From: Candidatus Peregrinibacteria bacterium CG10_big_fil_rev_8_21_14_0_10_49_10
Lineage (GTDB): Bacteria; Patescibacteriota; Gracilibacteria; Peribacterales; Peribacteraceae
Reading direction: 5' to 3'
NCBI GenBank assembly: GCA_002772545.1
Contig: PFDR01000061.1
Location: forward strand, 37,416 to 88,596
Length of the DNA: 51,181 nucleotides
Shown here: positions 1 through 7,895 of the stretch, piece by piece
How the letters are laid out: each line of letters starts with the position of its first letter
Numbering within the stretch: the stretch's first letter is position 1
Made by a program: the position numbers and the translations under genes
The notes under the pieces: generated by a model
Database searches by the model: none
Told to the model about the DNA's origin: nothing
Seen by the model: only the letters and a program-made list of their open reading frames with translations

Positions 1-581
1 TCTACGGTTGGTTGGTGGATGCCCGCAAAAAAGCCCAGTGCTCACAGCGTGCAGAGAAATGGAAGTCGAAGGGATTTCAGGGGGCCAAGCTGGATATTTG
101 CGGAGGAAGGAATCCCTACAAACCCGGAGAGTACCTGAACGTCGATATTGTTTCCTTCCCGCAGGTGGACCTCGTATTTGATATCCGCAAACGTTTCCCG
201 GTAGAAGATGGTGTAATTGCCGAAATCTTCTCTGCGGCAACACTGGAACACTTTCGCAGGCATCACAATGAACATATTCTCCGGGAGTTTTACCGCATTT
301 TACAGCCCGGGGGTCTTCTGCGTGTTTCCACACCGGACATAGAAGCCATTGCACAGCTCCTGCTTGATGGCGGAGATCTGGTTACGGTAAATCAGCACTT
401 CTTTGGAAAGTTTAAGTCCGAGGATACCGACGATTACGATGTGCACAAGTGGATGTATCCGGCTTCGGAAATAATTCGTGAGCTGGAAGGCATCGGATTT
501 ACAGAGGTGAAGCAGGTGGAGAATGATACGGGGATGCACGATAAAGAACTGAATTACCTGATAGTCGGCAAAAAGGCTTGA
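1..581 (+). CDS. SAM-dependent methyltransferase, 5'-truncated by window edge
   Basis: The reading frame is open to the left edge, so the true start probably lies outside; the first in-window start is TTG at 12. The visible part has the class I Rossmann methyltransferase pattern: motif I-like LDICGGRNPYKPG (about residues 28-38 from that TTG), then VDLVFDIRKRFP, a post-II region ATLEHF, and LQPGGLLRVSTPD. This resembles small methyltransferases of glycan loci (methyltransferase 11 type). It sits at the head of a glycosyltransferase cluster and converges with the next gene, so sugar or lipid-linked glycan methylation is a reasonable guess. The substrate is unknown. Confidence 0.85.
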   Translation, partial: YGWLVDARKKAQCSQRAEKWKSKGFQGAKLDICGGRNPYKPGEYLNVDIVSFPQVDLVFDIRKRFPVEDGVIAEIFSAATLEHFRRHHNEHILREFYRILQPGGLLRVSTPDIEAIAQLLLDGGDLVTVNQHFFGKFKSEDTDDYDVHKWMYPASEIIRELEGIGFTEVKQVENDTGMHDKELNYLIVGKKA

Positions 582-588
582 TGTCTTT

Positions 589-632
589 TTGTTCACTCGT
601 TCACTCGTTGCCTCGTTAGGACGAGTGAACAA
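589..632. terminator. Bidirectional hairpin between convergent genes
   Basis: A 12-bp perfect inverted repeat (TTGTTCACTCGT / ACGAGTGAACAA) with a 20-nt loop lies between the methyltransferase stop (581) and the stop of the convergent glycosyltransferase (634). A T-run precedes the left arm, so on the minus strand the hairpin is followed by A-rich sequence and on the plus strand preceded by T. It probably terminates or insulates both transcripts. Confidence 0.5.
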
Positions 633-633
633 G

Positions 634-1452
634 CTAACGATTTGTGAGTACTCTCCGAGAGTGTAGAGGGCACGTTTCCACTATCAGCTTCCACCCGTAC
701 CAGAACCGTACAAGTTCATGCCGCAGAGGAAGGCGGGTGCCTCTGTGCGGAAGGAGCCAAATAAGTAATAGTTTTACAAAAGCAATACAGCGTGAACGAA
801 CTGTGTGCAGTACACGATGTGCAAACCAGTGGCCCCACCCTTTTCCGGCGGACTTTTTTGCTTCTATACGAAGGTACCGCAGATTCTTTTCCTTGTACTC
901 CTGCAGAACTCCTATGGGTGCCAGACTTGCTCCCCTAAAGTGCTTTGTTCCTGTTCCTGTTCTCAGCTGCGGTCGTTCGTGTACAGGTTTTACCCACTGT
1001 TCCACTGTGTCACGATGAAAGAAGTAGAGGCGTTCATTGGGGTATGTGGTCGCAAAGTCCACAATTCTGCCATCTGCAAGTATGTACTTGCGGGGTACGT
1101 AGTAAGCGGCCGCTCTATCGTGCGATGCATCCTGCAATTCTGCACAGAGTTCTTCCGACGCATACTCGTCACTATCCAGGGAGAAGATCCACGGTTGTGT
1201 GGCTTCCCTGAGCGCAAGGTTGCGTACCGCAGAAAAATCATCAATGGGTTTTCCTCCTGCATTATCCGGGTGTTGCAACACAATGCGAGCACCGTATTTT
1301 TTGGCAATATCCAGAGTGGCATCTGTGCTCCCTCCATCCACCACCAGAATTTCTTCGCAAATCTGCACACTCCGGAGTGTGCGCTCCAGTGTTTTTGCAG
1401 AATTGAGGGTAAGGACATGCACGCTTATAGGGAGCTTTTTGGTCTCTGACAT
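634..1452 (-). CDS. Family 2 glycosyltransferase
   Basis: A 272-aa GT-A fold glycosyltransferase. The N-terminus carries the GT2 opening (VHVLTLNSAKTLERTL), the nucleotide-binding loop EEILVVDGGSTDAT (DGGSTD at residues 39-44) and the metal-binding DxD equivalent SLDSDE (93-96). The C-terminal part (about residues 205-235) is hydrophobic and basic, suggesting membrane association. This resembles bacterial WaaE/KdtX-type transferases. It is one base from the GtrA-like gene upstream and transcribed with it, so it likely adds a sugar to a lipid-linked or envelope glycan at the inner face of the membrane. Confidence 0.9.
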   Translation of the reverse strand: MSETKKLPISVHVLTLNSAKTLERTLRSVQICEEILVVDGGSTDATLDIAKKYGARIVLQHPDNAGGKPIDDFSAVRNLALREATQPWIFSLDSDEYASEELCAELQDASHDRAAAYYVPRKYILADGRIVDFATTYPNERLYFFHRDTVEQWVKPVHERPQLRTGTGTKHFRGASLAPIGVLQEYKEKNLRYLRIEAKKSAGKGWGHWFAHRVLHTVRSRCIAFVKLLLIWLLPHRGTRLPLRHELVRFWYGWKLIVETCPLHSRRVLTNR

Positions 1453-1839
1453 TTAGGTGTAAACGAAGAATTTATAAAGGAAGAAATTCCAGCAAATCAC
1501 ACTGCCCATGGAGAGCACTTTTGCCGCTTCAGCTGTAAAACCAAGGTATTCTACCAGGGCAAAGAGAATAAGTGTGGCCAGCCCCGTACCGAGCATATCT
1601 ACCAGAAAGTACTTTCCCAGATGCTGCACAAACTTGTCTCTCTTCTGAAATACAAAGTATTTGTGGCAGAGGAAGGCGGTACAGAATCCGAGCACACTCC
1701 CGGTTATGGAAGCAGCTACGTACCAGAGCCCCGCATGCAGGAGAAGGTAGAAGCTGCCAAAGTCGGCAAGAGCAGCCAGTAACCCACAACAAATGTAGGT
1801 AACGAATTGCTTTGCATATGAGGGGATGTGGAGGGGCAT
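1453..1839 (-). CDS. GtrA family membrane protein
   Basis: A four-helix GtrA/DPMS-like protein. The hydrophobic segments FVTYICCGLLAALADFGSF, YVAASITGSVLGFCTAFL, a third before LVEYLGF and a final VICWNFFLYKFFVY follow the family pattern, including the conserved KYFVF after helix 2. I chose the ATG at 1839, just before the first helix. An upstream in-frame ATG at 1878 would overlap the preceding gene by 10 bases and add only 13 residues copied from that gene's 3' end in another frame. GtrA proteins are thought to move polyprenyl-phosphate sugars across the membrane, which fits the flanking glycosyltransferases. Confidence 0.85.
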   Translation of the reverse strand: MPLHIPSYAKQFVTYICCGLLAALADFGSFYLLLHAGLWYVAASITGSVLGFCTAFLCHKYFVFQKRDKFVQHLGKYFLVDMLGTGLATLILFALVEYLGFTAEAAKVLSMGSVICWNFFLYKFFVYT

Positions 1840-1868
1840 GCGGATGACTATGCTGCCAGCCTTCCCGC

Positions 1869-3239
1869 TTAGGGGCAATCATCCGGAGGCGGAATAACGG
1901 CGAATTTTCCGCCAATCAGCTGTGTATTTTCTGCATCCGTTGCTTCCGTACCGCGTATCCATCCAAAACAACGCTCTTTCTCTGTGAGTGAAACAAACTG
2001 GCCGGGGAGTCGGGAGGTGAGTGTAGGATTCGTGAGAAACAGCCAGTGCGGGTTGTGGTCCAGGCGCACGAAGACAGGAGCAATTTGGATGATGAGATCG
2101 GTTTCCTGCATGTTCTGCTCCACATACATCGCTGCGTTCGCCGCCGCCGTGCTTGCACTCGAACCCTGGTGGTCCCACTGCCAGTACGTCTGCCCTGCAA
2201 GAAAGAACAGGAGCAGACCTGTTGCCACTTTTTTTGCAGGAAGAGAGCGCAGTGCAATCACCACAAAAGGAATGAGAAGAAGATGGGCGGGGAGCAGGTG
2301 ACGGTACCAACCAAAACTACTTAAAAAGTAGACTGTGCAACTGACGATGAGTGCAGAGATGATGATCCATGCGGAGAGTGACAGGCGGTGTCTCTGCACC
2401 CACAGGCCCATGCATCCAAGGAAGAGCATGGCGCCGTAGTACAAGTACTGCGGACGCAGAAGCAAGCCGATATTGCCGTGAAGTATTTGCAGCACACTGC
2501 CGTCATCACTCCGGAACATAAAAGCGAAGTCTCTGGAAAGACCTGTGACGCTGGACATTTCCAGCAGTCGCCACGGCAGAAATACGAGCACAGCCAGCAC
2601 ACCCATGATGGTCAGTGACAGCACTTCCCGTTTCTCGCGTCTGCAGAGAGCTGTAATCCACGCTATTCCCAGTGCGGGGTACACGAGTCCATAGGTGAGT
2701 TTGGTGAGCACACTTAGGCCAAAGCAAATACCTATGCACACGTCGCGCTTATACAATCTCTCTTTTTGCAGCAACAGTAGAAGTCCCAGGAGTAAGAAGA
2801 AGAATCCGGGAATTTCGCCCATCACTGTCTTGCCTGTATTTATGAATGTGGAGAGGGATATGAGCAGGGCTGTTGCCCACCGCGCCGAGTTCCGGTCTGC
2901 CATTTTTTGAGTGAACAGGTACAGCGCCACCGTAGTCAGTAGGATGTAGAGCACCATCGGAACACGTGCAACAGCAACGGAGAACCCGAAGAGCTTGATG
3001 AAGAGTGCAACAGGAAGAATAAGCGTGGGACCTACCGCAAGAATGTACGGGTACATCCATGTACTATGCAGGAGCGGCACCGTGTAGCCCCTTCCTTCCG
3101 CAACCTGTCTTGCAACAATCATGAACAGGCTGTCATCTGTCCAGGCGGCCGGGAATGTTCCCAGTTCCCGCAGACAGAAGAATCCTCCCAGCAGCAGCAG
3201 ACCGAGTTCGGGGGCACGGTAACGGAGGAAAGACATCAT
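1869..3239 (-). CDS. Family 39-like membrane glycosyltransferase
   Basis: A 456-aa polytopic protein of the GT39/ArnT/PMT type. An N-terminal helix (residues 11-22) is followed by a periplasmic loop with the catalytic acidic pair (TDDSLF, DD at 35-36), then about ten more hydrophobic helices and a short soluble C-terminus. Such enzymes use a polyprenyl-phosphate sugar as donor on the outer face of the membrane. The start ATG at 3239 overlaps the stop of the next upstream gene by four bases (ATGA), indicating translational coupling. The acceptor is unknown. Confidence 0.85.
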   Translation of the reverse strand: MMSFLRYRAPELGLLLLGGFFCLRELGTFPAAWTDDSLFMIVARQVAEGRGYTVPLLHSTWMYPYILAVGPTLILPVALFIKLFGFSVAVARVPMVLYILLTTVALYLFTQKMADRNSARWATALLISLSTFINTGKTVMGEIPGFFFLLLGLLLLLQKERLYKRDVCIGICFGLSVLTKLTYGLVYPALGIAWITALCRREKREVLSLTIMGVLAVLVFLPWRLLEMSSVTGLSRDFAFMFRSDDGSVLQILHGNIGLLLRPQYLYYGAMLFLGCMGLWVQRHRLSLSAWIIISALIVSCTVYFLSSFGWYRHLLPAHLLLIPFVVIALRSLPAKKVATGLLLFFLAGQTYWQWDHQGSSASTAAANAAMYVEQNMQETDLIIQIAPVFVRLDHNPHWLFLTNPTLTSRLPGQFVSLTEKERCFGWIRGTEATDAENTQLIGGKFAVIPPPDDCP

Positions 3240-4207
3240 TGGATTTCAGTGGAAAGTCTGGCAATACTCTCTGCAAGAGCCGTTGCGCTCCCTGCCCTAC
3301 AGAGGTGCAGGTGCTCGTTATCCTGAAATTGTTCATGGATGGCGGGCGTATCTGCAGTGAGTACGTGCATACCACAGGCAAGAGCATCGTACACTTTATG
3401 CGGAATCACGCGTTTTGTTTTTTCACTTATGCCAAAGACGCCGAGATTTAAGTGAGCACCCCGTATACGTTCCGGGAGTTCCGTGAGAGGTACACGCTTT
3501 TGAAAAGCGACATTGTGCACGTCTTTCCGTTCCGCAAGCGTACGCATGTGTTTGTACGTTTGCCCGGATCCTATGAGTGTGAACTGAATGTGCGGGTGTG
3601 TGCCCTGCAACAGAGATGCTGCCCCAATAATGTATTCTATTCCCTGGAGAGGAATGTAGGTTCCGTAGAAGAGCACATCAAAACGATTGGGATTCTTCTC
3701 CGTTTTCTGAGGGAAGAACACATCTGTGCGTGCCCCTAGGTACACCACCTTTACCCGTGTGGAACGCAGTTTGAAGCGATGAATAAAAAAATCCCGGTGT
3801 GCCTTGGTATCCACCAGTACTTCGTCCGCCATGTGGCAGCTGAAGAAATCCACCAAATACAAAAACCAGGCGTAGGGGTGAACCCACGAAACTTTCCCAC
3901 GATCACTCACCAGTGTGTCACTCAAAGAGATGAAGGCATCGAATACCAGTCGTTTCCGCGGAAACCGCGTGAGGAACCAGGCCAGAGGCATAAGGTAGTG
4001 CCCGGGAAATGTGACCAGAACGGTATCCGTATCCTTTTTATATTGTCTGAATTGCCCGGTGAGGTCTGTGTACTTTCCTATGAGCCCTTTCTTTGTGGTA
4101 TGGCACTCAAGTACCTGTGTTCCATGTGCCTTCCACTTCCGGACCATGTTCCAGTGGCGGGGGGCACTCTGGTCGTGATAGCCGAAGGTAATGACTGCGT
4201 TCTTCAT
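3236..4207 (-). CDS. GT-B glycosyltransferase (group 1/GT4-like)
   Basis: A 323-aa glycosyltransferase of the GT-B fold, slightly short for the family. The N-terminal domain begins AVITFGYHDQ. The C-terminal donor domain shows FDVLFYGTYIPLQGIEYII, HIQFTLIGSGQ and a donor-site stretch HKVYDALACGMHVLTADTPA, with D taking the place of the first Glu of the usual E-x7-E. It is the first gene of the minus-strand block GT4, GT39, GtrA, GT2, all tightly packed. Sugar specificity cannot be read from the sequence. Confidence 0.85.
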   Translation of the reverse strand: MKNAVITFGYHDQSAPRHWNMVRKWKAHGTQVLECHTTKKGLIGKYTDLTGQFRQYKKDTDTVLVTFPGHYLMPLAWFLTRFPRKRLVFDAFISLSDTLVSDRGKVSWVHPYAWFLYLVDFFSCHMADEVLVDTKAHRDFFIHRFKLRSTRVKVVYLGARTDVFFPQKTEKNPNRFDVLFYGTYIPLQGIEYIIGAASLLQGTHPHIQFTLIGSGQTYKHMRTLAERKDVHNVAFQKRVPLTELPERIRGAHLNLGVFGISEKTKRVIPHKVYDALACGMHVLTADTPAIHEQFQDNEHLHLCRAGSATALAESIARLSTEIQ

Positions 4208-4233
4208 GAGGTGTTTAGAATAGCATTCTTGTA

Positions 4234-4317
4234 GTGAACAAGGCTAAGGATAAGGTTAATGCTAAAAAGACCGAAACCAAACATTAGCCTTAGCCTTAAC
4301 CTTCTATTTAGTTCATT
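4234..4317. repeat. TAAGGC-type palindromic intergenic repeat, copy 1
   Basis: This lies between divergently transcribed glycosyltransferases. A run of AAGGCTAAGGATAAGG units (from 4240) is mirrored by ATTAGCCTTAGCCTTAACC (from 4283), and GTGAAC/GTTCAT-like ends close the stem. The same hexamer-built palindrome occurs at 47504-47653 and half of it at 51068-51096. Confidence 0.8.
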
Positions 4318-4359
4318 TTCCTCATACTTCATACCACTGACACAGGTATACTTTCACTC

Positions 4360-5532
4360 ATGCGCATTACCTACGTTTGCCATGCACGGTTCCCCACAGA
4401 AAAAGCCTACGGGAAACAAATAGCAGAAGTCTGTACCGCCTGCTCCGCACTCGGGCATGAAGTAGAACTCCTGTGTCCCAGTGTACGCAACAATGTGCAC
4501 GAGTCTGCGGCAGCGTTCTACGGGTTGCCCGACACATTCTCCGTGCGTTACCTGCACCACTTCGATCCCACTGCACACTGGTGGGTGCTCGGCATGCTCT
4601 GGTTCCGTTTGACGATGTTTTTCTATCGCAAAAGCCTGCGGACATTCCTGCAGGAGCATCGGCCGGATCTCCTCTACGTGCGTTCACCGTTTCTTTTGCG
4701 CACACTCATGCGCACCGGTTTGCCCGTGATAGTGGAGCTCCACGATCTTCCCCGCTTCAGAAAGAAACGTTTCATACAGAACTGTCAGTTTGCAGCCCGT
4801 GTGGTTTGCCTTACGCGTCCCATGCAGGAGGAACTGCTTTCCTGGGGCATGCCTGCGGAAAAAATGATCGTAGAGGGTGACGGTGTGGATCTGCATCGTT
4901 TTGAGAACCTTCCTTCTCCCCAAACTATTCGGACTCAGTGGGATCTGCCCGCACATGTGCCCATAGTGGGCTACATGGGGTCACTCGTTACACGCAGAAA
5001 CATCGAAAAAGGAATTCCGGAACTCATAGATGCCTTTGCGCTCCTGAAAGAGCGCGGCGTGAAGGTCTTTGGGTGGATAGTAGGCGGCCCTTCTCTCTGG
5101 ATACGACGCTACAGAAAATATGCTCAATCTCAGGGACTTACGGGAGGGGAGTTGCGTTTTACGGATCGTATTGCCGCAGCCAATGTGGCCGGCGCTCTCT
5201 CCGTATGTTCGGTACTGGTGTACCCTGCTCCGGATTCACAGCACCCGTACTTTCAGCGGGACACATCTCCACTCAAACTTTTTGAATATCTTGCGGCAGA
5301 TAAGCCCGTTATTTGTGCCGATATTCCGCCTATTCGCGATGCGGTGGATGAACAGAGTGTGCTCTTCTGTGAGCCGGGCAATGCGGAGTCTCTTGCGGGA
5401 GCCATTACCCGTGCTCTTGCCGGCAAAGAACAAACCGGGCAGAGGGAACGTCGTGCAGAATTGGCGCTCTGGTACAGCTGGGAGAACCGCATGCGCCGTA
5501 TACTCTCTTCTGTAAGCCCGGAAGCGCAGTAA
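4360..5532 (+). CDS. GT-B glycosyltransferase (group 1/GT4)
   Basis: A 390-aa GT4-like enzyme with both Rossmann domains. The N-terminal domain starts MRITYVCHARFPTEKAYGKQ, the usual acceptor-side loop. The donor domain has GDGVDLHRFEN, VPIVGYMGSL and the E-x7-E-like stretch LKLFEYLAADKPVICADIPP. It opens the plus-strand half of the cluster, about 150 bp from the divergent operon. It is probably cytoplasmic or peripheral to the membrane and extends a surface glycan; donor and acceptor are unknown. Confidence 0.9.
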   Translation: MRITYVCHARFPTEKAYGKQIAEVCTACSALGHEVELLCPSVRNNVHESAAAFYGLPDTFSVRYLHHFDPTAHWWVLGMLWFRLTMFFYRKSLRTFLQEHRPDLLYVRSPFLLRTLMRTGLPVIVELHDLPRFRKKRFIQNCQFAARVVCLTRPMQEELLSWGMPAEKMIVEGDGVDLHRFENLPSPQTIRTQWDLPAHVPIVGYMGSLVTRRNIEKGIPELIDAFALLKERGVKVFGWIVGGPSLWIRRYRKYAQSQGLTGGELRFTDRIAAANVAGALSVCSVLVYPAPDSQHPYFQRDTSPLKLFEYLAADKPVICADIPPIRDAVDEQSVLFCEPGNAESLAGAITRALAGKEQTGQRERRAELALWYSWENRMRRILSSVSPEAQ

Positions 5533-5582
5533 TCACATTTTCACTCTACTGCGCTACAATCTACTGTGTTACTGCTATTGCA

Positions 5583-5999
5583 ATGATGTCTGCCATTACA
5601 TCTGTGATCAAAGACGGCCAAACGTACGCACTCTTCTGCTCCAAACAACTGAGCACAGACGGTGCGTGCTTTGTGACCGAAGAAAAAGATGCATTCCAAG
5701 TGGGGGTGCTGGAGCGGCCGAAGGGATACAGAGTCGAACCGCATCAACATACAGAGCGGCCTGCACACATCTCCACCGTCTCTGAGTTCCTGTATATAGA
5801 AAAGGGATCCATTCGCGTCACTGTTTTTGATGAACAGTGGGAAGAGCTGGAGCGGCATGAACTCTCTGCAGGAGATTTTCTGCTCTTCCTGCGTGGGGGG
5901 CACGCTCTGGAAGTACTGGAAGATGCGCGCATAGTGGAAGTAAAACAGGGACCGTACCCCGGACCCGAGAGCGCAAAAATTTTCCAAAAAGAAGCATGA
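5583..5999 (+). CDS. Cupin-domain protein, possible sugar-modifying enzyme
   Basis: A 138-aa single-domain protein with a cupin beta-barrel pattern: a histidine-bearing first motif (VEPHQHTERPAHISTVSEFLY), then KGSIRVTVFDEQWEELE and a second motif LSAGDFLLFLRGGHALEVLED. Its stop overlaps the aminotransferase start by four bases (ATGA), so the two are coupled. Cupins beside DegT-type aminotransferases are often nucleotide-sugar isomerases or epimerases (FdtA/WxcM-like), but this one could equally be a non-enzymatic binding protein. A TACAAT box at 5555-5560 may be its promoter -10. Confidence 0.7.
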   Translation: MMSAITSVIKDGQTYALFCSKQLSTDGACFVTEEKDAFQVGVLERPKGYRVEPHQHTERPAHISTVSEFLYIEKGSIRVTVFDEQWEELERHELSAGDFLLFLRGGHALEVLEDARIVEVKQGPYPGPESAKIFQKEA

Positions 6000-7099
6000 A
6001 GGTACCTGTGAACGAGCCCGTCGTGACCGATACGGCAAAGCGCTATGTACTCGATGCCCTGGAAACAGGGTGGATTTCCTCTGCGGGGGAATACATTACC
6101 CGCTTTGAGGAGGCATTTGCCTCGTACATCGGCATGAAGCATGCCATTACCACCACCAACGGAACCACGGCACTGCATCTTGCCCTTGCCGGTCTTGGTA
6201 TTGGCAAGGGGGATGAGGTGATTGTTCCCGACTTCACCATTGTTTCCTGCATGAATGCAGTCCTTTACACCGGGGCTACTCCCGTATTTGTAGATGTGGA
6301 CCCCGAAACATTCACACTGGATCCCACGCTCCTCGAAGCGAGTATTACCCCCAAGACCAGGGCGATTATGCCGGTGCACATTTACGGCCACAGCGTGGAC
6401 GTAGATCCCATCCTCCAAATTGCAGAAGCTCACAACCTTTTTGTAGTGGAAGATGCGGCGGAAGTGCACGGGGCAACATACAAAGGGAAAAAGTGCGGTT
6501 CCTTCGGCACGGTTTCCACGTTCAGCTTCTACGGCAATAAAATAGTGACCACCGGAGAGGGGGGCATGGTGCTCACCAACGACGATGCGCTTGCCGAAGA
6601 AATGCGTTTGCTCATGAACCTGTCACATAGCCGAAAGAAACGTTTCTGGCACGAAAGAGTGGGATTTAACTATCGTATGACCAATCTGCAGGCAGCCATA
6701 GGGCTTGGTCAGCTGGAGCACATAGAGACTTTCCTTGCGCATAAAAAGTGGATGGGTGCGGAGTACAGCAAACGTCTTGCGGACATTTCCGGCCTTCTTC
6801 TTCCTGTTACCAGGGACTATGCGGAAAATGTCTACTGGATGTACAGTCTCCGGGTAAGTGATGCACTGGGACTTTCCCGTGACGAACTCTGTGCAAGACT
6901 CCGGGAGAAGGGTGTGGATACACGGGACTTTTTCATTCCTCTTTCTTCGCAACCCATTTCGCAGGAGTATAAGAGAGCGGAATGCCCCGTAAGTGCAGAG
7001 ATTGCAGAGACGGGTTTTTACCTCCCTTCCGGCCTTGCTTTAACCGAAGAACAACTCACGTTTGTCTGCGATTCCCTCCATGCAGTTGTCTCCGTATAG
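5996..7099 (+). CDS. DegT/DnrJ/EryC1/StrS sugar aminotransferase
   Basis: A 367-aa PLP enzyme of fold type I that transaminates a keto-sugar nucleotide. TTTNGTTALHLAL binds the cofactor phosphate, VVEDAAEVHG (Asp153) contacts the pyridine nitrogen, and Lys182 in SFYGNKIVTTGEGGM is the Schiff-base lysine. The EDAAEVHGATYKGKKCGSFG region is reminiscent of perosamine synthases, so a 4-amino-4-deoxyhexose product is possible but unproven. It follows the cupin with an ATGA overlap and overlaps the next glycosyltransferase by 20 bases. Confidence 0.93.
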   Translation: MKVPVNEPVVTDTAKRYVLDALETGWISSAGEYITRFEEAFASYIGMKHAITTTNGTTALHLALAGLGIGKGDEVIVPDFTIVSCMNAVLYTGATPVFVDVDPETFTLDPTLLEASITPKTRAIMPVHIYGHSVDVDPILQIAEAHNLFVVEDAAEVHGATYKGKKCGSFGTVSTFSFYGNKIVTTGEGGMVLTNDDALAEEMRLLMNLSHSRKKRFWHERVGFNYRMTNLQAAIGLGQLEHIETFLAHKKWMGAEYSKRLADISGLLLPVTRDYAENVYWMYSLRVSDALGLSRDELCARLREKGVDTRDFFIPLSSQPISQEYKRAECPVSAEIAETGFYLPSGLALTEEQLTFVCDSLHAVVSV

Positions 7100-7859
7100 C
7101 ATTCAAAAAGTATCGGTTCTCTTGCCCACCTACAATGAAGTGGGGAATATCGCGGATCTCATAGAAGACATTCACTCCGCTCTGCAGCATCCGCATGAGA
7201 TTATAGTCGTGGATGACAACTCTCCCGACGGTACTTCCGATCTGGTGCAATCCATCATCTCCAGAGGAGATATTCCCGGTCTGCGTCTGGAAACCCGGGT
7301 ACGGGACCGTGGCCTTACCAAAAGTATCTGGCGGGGTATAGAACTGGCTACGGGCGATACGGTGGTGTGGATGGACTGTGATTTCTCCATGCCTCCCGCT
7401 GTCATTCCCAAACTCCTGGCAAAAGCGGAAGAGGGCTACGACATTGCCGTCGGTTCACGCTTCGTTTCCGGCGGAAATCAGAAACAGCATGCCGCAGGGG
7501 AGTCTCGACTGGCTATTCTCCTCAGCAGTGTGCTGAACGTATGCCTGCGACTACTTCTGCATTTCCGGTTCCACGACTACACGAGTGGTTTTATTGCCAT
7601 CCGTCGTGATATGTTCCAGGAGATCAAACTAAAAGGAGATTACGGTGAATACTTTATAGATCTCATCTTCCGGGCCATTCTTCTGGGGCATTCCGTGGTA
7701 GAAATTCCCTATGATTGTGAATCGCGCCGCAGCGGTGAATCCAAAACGGCTCCCAACATTCGTATTCTTCTCAAGCGGGGAGTGAAGTATTTGTTTGTGG
7801 TGCTGAAAATGCAGGTAATACGTGTGAAGCATCTTCTTGGCTTACGAATTACGGATTAG
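7080..7859 (+). CDS. Polyprenyl-phosphate mannosyltransferase-like GT2 (DPM1-like)
   Basis: A 259-aa glycosyltransferase. I chose the ATG at 7080 because it sits just before the family opening (VSVLLPTYNEVGNIADLI); a TTG 18 bases upstream is less likely. The motifs IIVVDDNSPDGT (residues 41-52) and VWMDCDFSMPP give the GT-A nucleotide and metal sites, and GSRFVSGG follows as in dolichol-phosphate mannosyltransferases. One hydrophobic segment near residues 150-165 may tether it. It would charge polyprenyl phosphate with a hexose, the donor type needed by the GT39-like enzyme and GtrA protein nearby. The stop lies inside an ATTAGGA-type low-complexity repeat. Confidence 0.88.
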   Translation: MQLSPYSIQKVSVLLPTYNEVGNIADLIEDIHSALQHPHEIIVVDDNSPDGTSDLVQSIISRGDIPGLRLETRVRDRGLTKSIWRGIELATGDTVVWMDCDFSMPPAVIPKLLAKAEEGYDIAVGSRFVSGGNQKQHAAGESRLAILLSSVLNVCLRLLLHFRFHDYTSGFIAIRRDMFQEIKLKGDYGEYFIDLIFRAILLGHSVVEIPYDCESRRSGESKTAPNIRILLKRGVKYLFVVLKMQVIRVKHLLGLRITD

Positions 7860-7875
7860 GAATTAGGAATTAGGG
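7855..7875. repeat. ATTAGGA tandem repeat at convergent gene ends
   Basis: Three near-perfect 7-bp units (ATTAGGA) start at the stop codon of the DPM1-like gene, followed by a T-rich stretch (7881-7895) before the convergent SGNH gene. This is one of several low-complexity repeats placed at gene ends in this window. Confidence 0.7.
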
Positions 7876-7895
7876 ATGAGGGTTTTTTATTTTTC

